This document shows, one piece after another, positions 21,827 through 30,331 of a DNA stretch of 44,812 bases. How positions within the stretch are numbered: the stretch's first letter is position 1; each line of letters opens with the position of its first letter. The DNA is from Cladorrhinum sp. PSN259. Lineage: Eukaryota; Ascomycota; Sordariomycetes; Sordariales; Podosporaceae. The notes beneath the pieces were generated by a model. The model ran no database searches. It had not been told where the DNA came from and was given only the letters and a program-made list of their open reading frames with translations. The translations under genes and the position numbers were made by a program. The stretch lies in the NCBI GenBank assembly GCA_033725935.1, contig MU867151.1, forward strand, positions 1 to 44,812, read 5' to 3'.

Positions 21827-22304
21827 TATTATAACCTGTACCGGATAGGGTTCAGACTATAAGGCAGTACGCCTGGGGTAATATAATAGGGGAATCGAAG
21901 GATGTGGGACGCTCTTAGACGGGGTTAATTACTGTTAACTAATAGGTAGCTTTATAAAGTATCGCTTTAAGTATTATAGATAATGAACGATTATATTGCT
22001 TACGTGAGGAACTAAGTCCTTACGATAAGAAGTGCCTAGCACTTTTCCTACTTATAATGAAGCTATCTATATATGTTTCTAGATATATTATATCCTGACT
22101 TAAGAGACTCGACTATCGAGTCTATCGAGTCGGTAGGGTTATGTATAACTCGATGGTCTCGAATATCGAGTCCGTCGAGTCTCTTCTGATTGGTTGCATT
22201 GGGACTTCGTGGGTCTTCGCATCCCTGGCCCACTGATTGGTCACGGTCTCACAGTGCCCTGCATAATGGTCCGTGTGCGGGGGATTTACGCGCGAGGCGT
22301 AACA
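21827..22304 (-). repeat. 5' LTR of gypsy element 2 (LTR C)
   Basis: Plus strand begins TATTATAACCTG (RIP form of TGTTACAACC) and ends GCGAGGCGTAACA. The part 21827-22135 is strongly RIP-changed, whereas 22140-22304 (U3 start) is nearly clean, a sharp boundary within one LTR. The variable block at about 22097-22191 matches that of LTR B. Confidence 0.92.
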
Positions 22305-23085
22305 TTCGGCTAGTATAGCCTCTATAACCTTCCCTATTGTAGGGAGCAGGGCTATAGGCCTGTAGCCAGCCGGGGTCTTGTAATCTTCGGGCTTCTTGCC
22401 TGGCTTAGCTAGCACTATAGTCTTTGCCTTCTTGAACCTTTCAGGGAACCAGTTAAGCCTGAAGCAGGCCGTAATCAGAGCAGCGAGTATGCGGTAAAGT
22501 GGCTCCCCACAGGCTTTTAGGAAGCCTATGGGCAGTAGATCCTCCCCCGGGGCCTTCCAAGACCCCATCTTCTTAAGCACTTTGCAAATATCGTGTATTT
22601 TCACCTCCTTCTTAACTTCGAATTCTGGCAGGTCGTATAGCTCTTCGAAGGTTGTATCGTGTATGTCGTCTAGGTTGGCTGGAGGGCTAGGGAAGAATTT
22701 GGTGGCTAGGGCTTCGGCCTTTTGGTCGAAGGTAGCTAGGTCTGTCGGTTGGCTACTAGGTCCTATAGGTCCTATAAAGGTTGGAAGCTTGGGGGGGTCG
22801 GGTGGTAAGAAGCTCTTGCAGCGAGCCCACCGCTCGAGGTTCCATAGGAGCTTCGTATCGTCACTTGCCTCCTCTAACGTCTCCCTCCAGGCTTTGTACG
22901 GGCCTGGTGTATAGTCTTTGTGAGCGTACGTAGGCTTGTCTTTAGGGTAGCCTTTGTATGTTGGCTTGGAGCCTCCTTGTATAGGCGTTCGGCTCTCCTC
23001 GCCTCCTGTGTAGCCTCCTTAACCTTAGGATTCCACCAGTGGGCTCGGTGCCCACTATACGGCTTAGAAAGCGTATATACGAAAT
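22305..23085 (-). pseudogene. LINE (non-LTR retrotransposon) reverse transcriptase fragment
   Basis: The minus strand reads HWWNPKVKEATQEARRAERLY (about 23040-22978), then after a frameshift AWRETLEEASDDTKLLW, then KWKAPGEDLLPIGFLKA-like sequence (here SWKAPGEDLLP), WFPERFKKAKTIVLAKPGKK and YRPIALLPTIGKVIEAILAE, which are RT motifs 0-2 of LINE elements (Tad/I-type). The protein is cut off exactly where the gypsy LTR begins (22304/22305); its remainder is not found on the other side of element 2. Unlike the surrounding gypsy DNA it shows little RIP. Confidence 0.85.
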
Positions 23086-23491
23086 TATATTAATTATAAA
23101 AAAAAGAAAAAGAAAGGAAGAAAAAAAGCCGACCAAAATATTTAACCTTATTAGCGACGATAGGAGCTTAGGCTATCCGGAAGAGGAGCTTAAGCCTTAC
23201 GGAAGAATAAAAGGAAAATACAGCTATAAAGGCTTATATAAAGAAGGTACGCTTGAATACGGGGATAGGCAGATAATATGGCAGATTATTAAACGTTCGG
23301 AAAGCGTCCTTAAGGTTATTATAGCCGACTACGCCTAAAAGGCGCTTAAAGGGCGATATAAAAATAATTAGTAGACTAAAGGCCTTAAGGATAGGCCCTA
23401 ATAAAGAGAGGGATTATATTAGGAAAAGGATATAGTAGAAGGATAAGGGTTATGCTAGCCTTTAAGCGAATAAATAAAAGGATAGGGACAG
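23086..23491. other. Repeat debris with an unidentified open stretch
   Basis: A plus-strand frame to the TAA at 23336-23338 contains IFNLISDDRSLGYPEEELKP and YGDRQIIWQIIKRSESVLKV and appears to continue past TAA/TAG codons. I do not recognise it. Composition is RIP-like (TA-rich), so it is probably the remnant of another transposon ORF. Confidence 0.35.
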
Positions 23492-23658
23492 TATAAGGCG
23501 CCGCGAGGGCGCTCTATACCCGCAGAGGGGGCGGATAACGAGGGCAGAAATCTCTAATACGCTAATATACTTAAGTTAGATCTCTGAGCCTTCTACCGTT
23601 AGGAAGGTCAGAGATTAGTAGTTATCTTAAATAAACCCCTATATCGACTTATTACTTA
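23492..23658 (+). repeat. Direct repeat copy 1 (possible LTR of an unknown element)
   Basis: Shares GGCGCCGCGAGGGCGC, the GAGGGCGGATAA and GGCAGAAATCT words, a TATATTTAAG-like box, AAATAAAC and TTATTACTTA with 24165-24330. Order and spacing are conserved, so they are copies of one sequence. The TATA-like box followed by an AATAAA-like word is LTR-like. Confidence 0.6.
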
Positions 23659-23672
23659 ACCTAACCACTTTG

Positions 23673-23982
23673 GTATTATACATCCCCTGACAGGTACGAA
23701 GTATTAAGAAAAATATATGTAGATAGCTTTATTATAAGTAGGGGAAGTGTCAGTCATTTCCTATTATAAGGACTTAATTCCTTACGTAAGTAATTATATG
23801 TTTATTTTTTATAATCTTCTTTATAGAATTCTATAACTTCTTTAAAGCAGTTTGTAGAACTATCTGTTAATTAATAGTAATTAACTCCGTCTGAGAGCGT
23901 CCTATAACCTTCGATTCTCCTATTATATTATCCTAGGCGTACTACCTTGTAGTCTGAACCTTATTCGGTGCAGGATATAACA
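23673..23982 (+). repeat. Degenerate solo gypsy LTR (LTR D)
   Basis: From about 23710 it matches the 3' two thirds of the gypsy LTR backbone (GTAGATAGCTTTATTATAAG, GAGAGCGTCCTA, GCGTACTACCTTGTAGTCTG) and ends CGGTGCAGGATATAACA. The first ~190 bp of U3 differ or are missing, and there is a small insertion near 23800-23860. Heavily RIP-affected; the left boundary is approximate. Confidence 0.7.
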
Positions 23983-24164
23983 CGTAATACCTTTTACGCT
24001 AGTTACGAGGTGCCCGCCTATTAGCCTAAAGCTGTATATATGATCTTTATAAGGGCTATATTTAGAAGGAATATTATAACGGAAAGGGTAATATCAGAGA
24101 CGTGATAGGGCAGGGTGAAGGGTGATCCAGCTCCTAAGAAAGTAAATACAACGATGGTGAAGGT

Positions 24165-24330
24165 ATGGGGCGCCGCGAGGGCGCCCTGTATACGTAAAGA
24201 GGGCGGATAATAAAGGCAGAAATCTATAAAGCGCTAGTATATTTAAGTCGGATCTCTAAACCTTCTACTTTTAACAAAATTAAAGATTAATAATCCTCTT
24301 AAATAAACTCCTATTCCACCTTATTACTTA
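24165..24330 (+). repeat. Direct repeat copy 2 (possible LTR of an unknown element)
   Basis: Partner of 23492-23658; see that entry. The sequence continues to ATAAGACAACA at about 24345. Between the copies lie solo LTR D and ~180 bp of unassigned AT-rich DNA. Confidence 0.6.
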
Positions 24331-24345
24331 TTTATAAGACAACAT

Positions 24346-24703
24346 GCAAGGAAGGAATAAAGCACTTAACTGTTTATCGAGGACTCTATCGAGCCGTGAG
24401 AGTGTTATAAGCTGGATAGGTTGAGAAGCAACAGCCAGCGAGAAATGCAGAAGTAGTAAGTATTCAAGGTCCGGAGCTATGTTTGAAAGATCCTTACTGG
24501 GTGAGTTTAAGATATAGCTGAAATAAAACGTAGTGAGGGTTAGTTGAACTTTGACGATAATGAACGAATAGTATAGTAATACACAGGTGGTAGGTGATGG
24601 AAAAAGTGGTGGTTGTTGGTGGGAAAGAATTTCACCCACCTGGCATCCCTCTATATTCCAGCTCTCTAGAAGCATGGGCCACTACCTGGCCCTATTTAGC
24701 CAG
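24346..24703. other. Non-coding interval
   Basis: I see no gene. A pair GGTGGGAAAGAATTTCACCC at 24619-24638 forms an imperfect dyad (GGTGGG...CACCC). Composition is not RIP-like. Confidence 0.4.
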
Positions 24704-24708
24704 GAGAG

Positions 24709-25252
24709 TGTTACGCCTCGCCCGTAAGTCCTCCCCCGCACACGGACCACAATGCAGGGCATCGTGCAGACCACAGCCAATCATTGGGCCAGGGATGCAA
24801 AAGACCCACAAGTCCCGGGAAAACCAATCAGAGAGTTGCTCTGTGTGATCTGTGCCAAGACCACAGAACAGACAAAGCACTGAGAACTGCTCTATGTGAT
24901 CTGTGCCAAGACCACAGAGCAGACAGAGCACTGAGAACTGCTCTGTGTGATCTGTGCCAAGACCACAGAGCAGACAGAGCAAGGTACAAAATACCTAGGA
25001 AACACATGTAGATAGCTTCACTATAAGTAGGAGAAGTGCTGGGCACTTCTCATCGTGAGGACTTGATTCCTCACGCAAGCAATACAATCGTTCATTGTCT
25101 ACAATACTCATAAGCGATACTTTATAGAGCTACCTATTAGTTGACAGTGATTGACCCCGTCTGAGAGCGTCCCACAATCTTCGATTCCCCTGCCATATTA
25201 CCCCAGGCGTACTGCCTTGCAGTCTGAACCCTACCCGGTGCAGGTTGTAACA
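24709..25252 (+). repeat. Solo gypsy LTR with target duplication GAGAG and internal 51-bp tandem repeats (LTR E)
   Basis: Begins TGTTACGCCTCGCCC and ends GGTGCAGGTTGTAACA. Flanked by GAGAG at 24704-24708 and 25253-25257, hence a clean solo LTR. It is nearly free of RIP. U3 contains 2.9 copies of a 51-bp unit (24837-24983), each with the dyad GCTCTGTG...CACAGAGC. The backbone equals that of the other gypsy LTRs. Confidence 0.93.
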
Positions 25253-25257
25253 GAGAG

Positions 25258-26273
25258 GCATTCCCACAAATGGGCTAACTTATATTAAGAAGGGGAAAAG
25301 TAATCATTTTGCTATCTTTGCCGTCGTGTCCAGTGTCTGTGCAAAGTCACGTGCCTCCGTTGGTGGGAGAAGACTAAACTAAAACCGTCGAGACGCTCCT
25401 CGATTAGCAATCCTTTCTCTAAAATTCAACAGAGTGACCAAGTATCCTCTCGAAATCGTAGCGAATTATCTTCTTGTACCTTCCTGACTTTCCCATCCTC
25501 ACTTCCGGGGTTCCACATCGGCGCTTATGTACCTTAAGAACAAAGTGTTCTTGCAGCCAGTTATATACCTATATAGGTATAAAGAGTTATGCTTAATATA
25601 ATTATTTAGTTTAAAAGCTTGGAATAGGGCTTACGTACCTATAAGGGCCGTGCTTTTGGCGCTATGGCTATCTTCAATGATGTTTGGCCGGGGAGCAGGG
25701 TGTCCCTTGCCCTTTTCTGCACTCTTATTCATCCTCTCAGTGACGATAACCCACAATTATGTCATTTGGTCCATGTCAGCTCCCCTCAAGCTCCCCAAAG
25801 AGGCCAAATAGAATGAGGATGTGGGAGATCACTTCTTCATGTAGGGGGTCGCATGTTGTGGCCGCCTTAGCGCTATTAGAATAACACGGTATCATTGGTC
25901 TGGATAAAATTCGGGGTCGTCCGTAATGACGGCCCGTCCAGTTATCAGAACCTTCAAAGAACCCCTCTCTCGTAGTGAGCTAAGATATGCAGAGTTGAAG
26001 GGTCTTGATGGCTGTGTAATGCATGTGCATGTCAGTGTCTGCGGATATCATTGGCCGTATGCCGAATGCCGAAGGATGTGATCAGAGACACACACGGCTT
26101 TGCCTGCCGGTGCGCTGTAAAACTTTCGGATAATGCATAATGGGTGGCCGACTTTATCCGGTTCTCGGAGTTCAAAAACATGACACTAATTCGCAAAGAT
26201 TTTGTAAAGGTACGTCTATATAGGTGCACAGGAATATCAAACTTCATTAACCTAATCTCCCATCTTTGCCTCT
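25258..26273. other. Intergenic region; no gene seen
   Basis: No supported coding region. 25560-25650 is AT-rich. The remainder has ordinary composition without the RIP signature. The last part is the 3' flank of the minus-strand lectin gene. Confidence 0.5.
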
Positions 26274-27008
26274 TTAGCTACCTATAGCAATCCACGTCAC
26301 CCCGCAAGTGTACATTTTTGTCTCGGCCCAGCTATCAGCATGCACAGTGAATCCCCTCGTATCAACCCCGGTGACATAGACTTTGATCCTAAAGTTATCC
26401 TTATTAGAGACATCCGCGCCAGTCATACTGGCAATAACAGTCGGCACGGCTGCAAAAGCAGTCTTAAAGTCGATACGCTGCTGCGTCTTCTTGATGGTCG
26501 TGTCCTGCCAATCCCTCACCTCGCTTACATCCCAAAGCCCACTCTCAAATCTGACACTGGCGGGAGGAGGAGCAACGGAAACGCCTACCCCGACGCACCG
26601 AAATAAAAGACTAGACTCAATGCCTTCAAACTTAACGTCCAAAGAAATCGCGACGCTCTTCATAGTGTCGTCGGCAAAGATCTTTGTTTCTTCACAATTG
26701 GGGATCGTGAGGTTAAAGTCACCCGTCCTGCCCATCCGCTTCTTCTTGTAAAACTCATCCCCCCCGTAGAGAACGATGAGCTCCTCAACAGTGGCGCAAG
26801 ATGCGGAGAAGTCGACAGCTACATTGGTAAGATAGGCCGCATTGGTCGGGAAACTGGGAAGCGGGAACAGGACGGGACCCTTGAATTCCTTGTGGTCATT
26901 CAATGTCGGACGCACGACGGAGCCCTCATCGTCTGCCGTGATGGCGAATGTGGTTTCCTTGCACTTGATTGCGGCGGCACCGTGCGTGGTCAACCAGGTC
27001 GGCGACAT
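26274..27008 (-). CDS. H-type lectin domain protein with an N-terminal domain shared with a neighbour
   Basis: 244 residues from ATG at 27008; this start is chosen because MSPTWLTTHGAAAIK aligns with MTNAISEHGFGAIK, the start of the neighbour at 28913. An upstream ATG at 27185 is in frame but adds unconserved sequence. Residues 1-145 form a domain with FAITADDEGSVVRPT, VAVDFSASCATVEEL and VGVGVS. After a short APPPASVR linker, residues 153-243 show H-type lectin (discoidin/Helix agglutinin-like) features: FESGLWDVSEVRDWQDT, RIDFKTAFAAVPTVIASMTG, GFTVHADSWAET and VTWIAIG. H-type lectins bind GalNAc/Gal-type sugars, often as trimers or hexamers. No signal peptide, so cytosolic or released unconventionally. 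Role (defence, nematotoxic or storage lectin) is inference. Confidence 0.88.
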   Translation of the reverse strand: MSPTWLTTHGAAAIKCKETTFAITADDEGSVVRPTLNDHKEFKGPVLFPLPSFPTNAAYLTNVAVDFSASCATVEELIVLYGGDEFYKKKRMGRTGDFNLTIPNCEETKIFADDTMKSVAISLDVKFEGIESSLLFRCVGVGVSVAPPPASVRFESGLWDVSEVRDWQDTTIKKTQQRIDFKTAFAAVPTVIASMTGADVSNKDNFRIKVYVTGVDTRGFTVHADSWAETKMYTCGVTWIAIGS

Positions 27009-27691
27009 GTTTGACAAAGGTAATCTTTGTTGTGTGTGTGTGGGCGTGACAACAGTACGCAATATCAGTGGTTGCGTGTTTTTTTCCCGCTGCGTGTAGT
27101 TTGATGCAGATTGAAAGAAGCTCGAAGCGAGGTACATCGCGTTATGTACCTGCCAGAATGGACTAAGATATCCTACGCGCGGCACTAGGGTTGCAGCTGT
27201 GGCTGCTCGAGAGCAGCTGAGGGAATTCGTGAAGCTCTCGGCGTCCGCAAACGGACCACTTTTCAGCTGAGTATTGAACGCCTCATTTGAACCTTCGGCG
27301 ACTAGGTATGGAAGTGAGCATCGATGATCTTCATCGTTTGCCTGTGTAACACTGGGTCATCCCGAAGGGTGTACAAGATTGAGTTATTACCTGCCGGGGC
27401 AGTTGAAGGAGGGCCAATACCACCACCCGCCATGGCTGTGTTGAATGCTCAAATGCAACCCATCATGATGTTTGCCACGTCTATTGGCAGCTGCTAGGGA
27501 GGACTTGTGATGTCCGACGATATGGATTGGGAATTTTGCAGGGTAAGAAGACTACCCGGATAGGCATTGGTGGAATGCACTGGATGCATTCAATGGCGGC
27601 ATATTACTGAGATCGACATAAAAGCAACGCTGCAAAGGGTGTTCAGCCAGCCATCAGAGACGCACGGGCACGTCAAAATGCAGTATTACCC

Positions 27692-28261
27692 TCAAGGATA
27701 GTTGCCGCTGCACACCCACTTGTCAGACGAGAACCAAGATCCGGAAGCGCGGGGTGGGCAAGGGAACTTTGTTGCGCCAGAGTTGGACCATCCAACTTTC
27801 AGTGGTTGTTGATGGGAATCAGTGCAGTTGCCAAGGGGGTTTCCAGGTTGTGATTTGGAGCCTAACCGGTCCAAGGGTCTCAGTGTAACTATGGCAGGGA
27901 CCACAGGTCAGCCGAGGTAGGTGACTTGGCCCACCTGAACGGTGGTCTGAGCAGAGCGCCCAGGTTTTCTTAGGTTCTGGGAATTAGCTTTCCCCAGAAT
28001 ACAACACCTAGCTTTTTCGTGTGTGTTGGCTCCCACAGTAACGATGGGAGGAATGCCTGTGATGTACGCAGGCTTCCGATACAGTGTTGCTGAGAACCTG
28101 AGGCCATTGAAAATTAACACCCCCGACACATCAACCGGGTCTGCAACCAGAGGGATTGACAAGCGAGCTGTAATTAAGCCATACTCGAAACATGAAAGCA
28201 AATCCCCTCGAGTATGGTAGGACGGGAGGTAGCCAGCGAGACTGCTACAGCTCCTCCACAT
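27692..28261 (-). pseudogene. Possible interrupted ORF of unknown function
   Basis: One minus-strand frame of 190 codons is open except for a single TGA at 27908-27910. The C-terminal part is Cys/Trp-containing (GNCTDSHQQPLKVGWSN, CPPRASGSWFSSDKWVCSG). I recognise no family and see no signal peptide at the start, and length alone could arise by chance. The TGA could be a mutated TGG or CGA. Low confidence. Confidence 0.25.
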
Positions 28262-28723
28262 TTACTGGCATCCCTCCCGCCCCTCTGTTGCCCTCGGGTC
28301 GGTCTGTTCTCGGTCTCACATTGTGATATTTCAGCGCTCTTGAGGACGACTGGGCTTGCATGATCATCAAGGGTGGCACCCAATATGGAAAGGAGAATCT
28401 GATTGCGAATATTTGTACATCATGTCGTCGTCGTAGAAGGTCCGAGTCATGCAGAAACATGGAATATGCAGACATCCATTCTCGTCACAAAGGTTAATGA
28501 TACAAGATTCTATTGGGGATAGGACAAGACTAGACCTCTGGTACGACTTCTCCACCCTCCATGGTGCGCAGTTGTCTCGTCTGAGGTTTGTGGCGACCTG
28601 AGAGACGACTCCATTCCGTCAAGTGCTTGTATCTGCATGGAACTTCCATTCTCTTGGTGGACGTAACCGAGAGCTAGATACCATCTTCAGCAAAGTCAAG
28701 CATCTCACTCGTCCTCGTTCAAG

Positions 28724-28733
28724 TATAAATAAA
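28724..28733 (+). promoter_or_regulatory. TATA box of the one-domain lectin relative
   Basis: TATAAATAAA, about 180 nt upstream of the ATG at 28913, with an A/C-rich leader after it. Confidence 0.55.
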
Positions 28734-28912
28734 CCACTTTCCGCCGTCGAAAAGAGTCCAAAACCCTCAGGCTCAACAGCACCAAACAACTCAGCTTCTC
28801 AACAAATCACCAGCAAACCAAACCTCAACCCCTATCTCAAACCCACCCCAACCGTAAGCAACAGCATCACTCCTCTCTCACTTTACCCACTAACACTCTT
28901 ACCCAGATCAAA

Positions 28913-29320
28913 ATGACCAACGCCATCTCCGAACACGGCTTCGGCGCCATCAAGGACTCTAGCACCACCTTTACCATCCAGGCGGACAAGGGATCCGCCC
29001 TCATCCGCCCCACAAACAACACCCAGCTGACGGGATGGATCTACTACACCCTGCCCAGCCCGGCCCCCGGCTACACCGGTCTCAAAAACATCACCATCGA
29101 TTTCTCCTCTCAGAGCGCCACCGTCGATGCCGTCCAGATCTGGCTCGCTAATCGCAAGGTCTGGGACGCTGAAAATTTGCAAAAGACTAGCACCTTCTCC
29201 GAGGATATTGCAACTGGCCAGGCTACTTACTCTGGAAAGGGAATTGGAGTGGGTATCTATGTCGAGTTTGATAGCCTTGCAAGCACGCTGAGGTTCCAGA
29301 ACGTCAGTATTGGTATTTAA
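28913..29320 (+). CDS. Stand-alone homologue of the lectin's N-terminal domain
   Basis: 135 residues, intronless, with ATG in AAAATGACC context. It aligns over its full length with residues 1-145 of the lectin at 26274-27008: GAIK...TFTIQADKGSALIRPT versus AAIK...TFAITADDEGSVVRPT; ITIDFSSQSATVDAVQI versus VAVDFSASCATVEELIV; a FSEDI / FADDT element; GIGVGIYVEF versus SVAISLDVKF; and a final FQNVSIGI versus FRCVGVGV. It lacks the H-type lectin half. The domain is likely an all-beta fold with alternating hydrophobic strands, and I do not recognise a named family. No signal peptide. An intron-like interval (GTGAGT at 29322 to GACAG at 29380) begins just after the stop codon. Confidence 0.85.
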   Translation: MTNAISEHGFGAIKDSSTTFTIQADKGSALIRPTNNTQLTGWIYYTLPSPAPGYTGLKNITIDFSSQSATVDAVQIWLANRKVWDAENLQKTSTFSEDIATGQATYSGKGIGVGIYVEFDSLASTLRFQNVSIGI

Positions 29321-30331
29321 GGTGAGTTTTTCTTGTCTGAATAAAAACTGGCATCTACTTAATGAATTTTTTCTGACAGTAAGGGTTTTTAGGTTTTTCT
29401 GCCGATACCAACATGACCAGTCGCGCGGATGAAGAAAGGTTGTGATGAGGTAGATCACTTGGGTGATACGCGGGTGGTTGAATGGACTTTTCTTTTGTTC
29501 TTTTAGTGTTTGTCTGATGACGGGGGTTAAGTGTCAATTGTTAACAAGGGAGTTGCTTCCGGTCAACAAACATATTACGGCTGTGACTTGGTCGTTGGAT
29601 TGGCAGGGAAGCAACGATTTGATATTATATCCCCGTTAGCCTTTGGTTTTATTTTTGTCCGTTGTGTTTTTTGGATATACGGTAGGAAAACACACTTTAC
29701 ATTCATTTAGTTTGGTGATGTAGCGAGAGAGATAGCTAAATCTAGAAAAAAACCCTGTTATTATTTTTATAAGGGTGCTAAAAAGGGGTTTCATCCGCTA
29801 ATTTATGTCTGTCAATGCCGCTCCATTATATTGATTTTGACATTCGATGGTGCTAATTGGTTTTTATCGAATACTTGATGTGCTTTCTGGTTTATCATCC
29901 GTGTCTTAATCCGGGTGCAATACCCGCACCGAAAACAGTAGCTGCATCAGTGCAGTATAGTGGTTTAGGGATACAGACAATCATTAATTATTTAGCCAAT
30001 CAACCGCGCAATCTTTCACGGGGTTCCGCGGCGCTTGCGGAAAAGAACGGGTCATCCTCGGACTTAAGAGGATGCGAGGGGTGGTCCAAGTTAAGGCGCC
30101 GGTGCATTTCCACAGCGGTAATTAGTTAATGGGGTCCTCGTCAGCACTAAGGTTAGGGTAATGGGAGCAGAAGTAGTCCGAGTACAGTATAAAGTGAGAC
30201 GGACACGTCATCTGCCGCGGCTCCCGGAACAACCTCACTCAACTTTACTCTCCTCCTAGCCTCAACACAGAAATTCTCCTCTCCAAACGCACACAACAAC
30301 TAGGACCTTAACTCTAACCTAAACCTTAAAC
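29321..30331. other. Intergenic region with promoter of the methyltransferase
   Basis: 29322-29380 looks like a 3'UTR intron and AATAAA occurs at about 29339. The remainder has no supported gene. TATAAA at 30188-30193 followed by a CT/AC-rich leader lies ~140 nt upstream of the ATG at 30332. Confidence 0.5.
30188..30193 (+). promoter_or_regulatory. TATA box of the methyltransferase gene
   Basis: TATAAA, about 140 nt before the start codon at 30332. Confidence 0.5.

Larger units (their letters stand above)
15154..22304 (-). mobile_element. Complete Ty3/gypsy chromovirus-type retrotransposon (element 2, 7151 bp)
   Basis: Read on the minus strand: 5' LTR 21827-22304, gag, pol (protease, RT, RNase H, integrase, chromodomain), an oppositely oriented accessory ORF, PPT and 3' LTR 15154-15630. 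Length and order equal element 3. Heavy TA-biased decay marks RIP. The flanks (GCCCA left, TTCGG right) do not form a 5-bp target duplication, and the right flank is a LINE RT gene broken exactly at the LTR edge, so one end probably comes from recombination or a later rearrangement. Confidence 0.93.
27009..28912. other. Divergent intergenic region between the lectin and its one-domain relative
   Basis: Serves as promoter for both genes. A CA-dinucleotide run (about 27030-27048) lies just upstream of the lectin. TATAAATAAA at 28724-28733 lies ~180 nt before the ATG at 28913, followed by a CA/AC-rich pyrimidine leader. A possible broken minus-strand gene at 27692-28261 is listed separately. No RIP signature. 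Confidence 0.55.

Noticed and set aside
22528..22914. 128-codon plus-strand frame
   Set aside because: It is the antisense shadow of the LINE reverse transcriptase read on the minus strand.
24692..25046. Repetitive Cys/Leu-rich or His-rich peptides in several frames
   Set aside because: Translations of the 51-bp tandem repeat in the solo LTR, not genes.
27009..27185. Longer N-terminus of the H-type lectin
   Set aside because: The homologue at 28913 aligns from the Met at 27008; the upstream segment is low complexity leader.
29857..30129. 90-codon plus-strand frame
   Set aside because: No domain, no conserved pattern, weak codon structure; lies in the promoter region of the methyltransferase.
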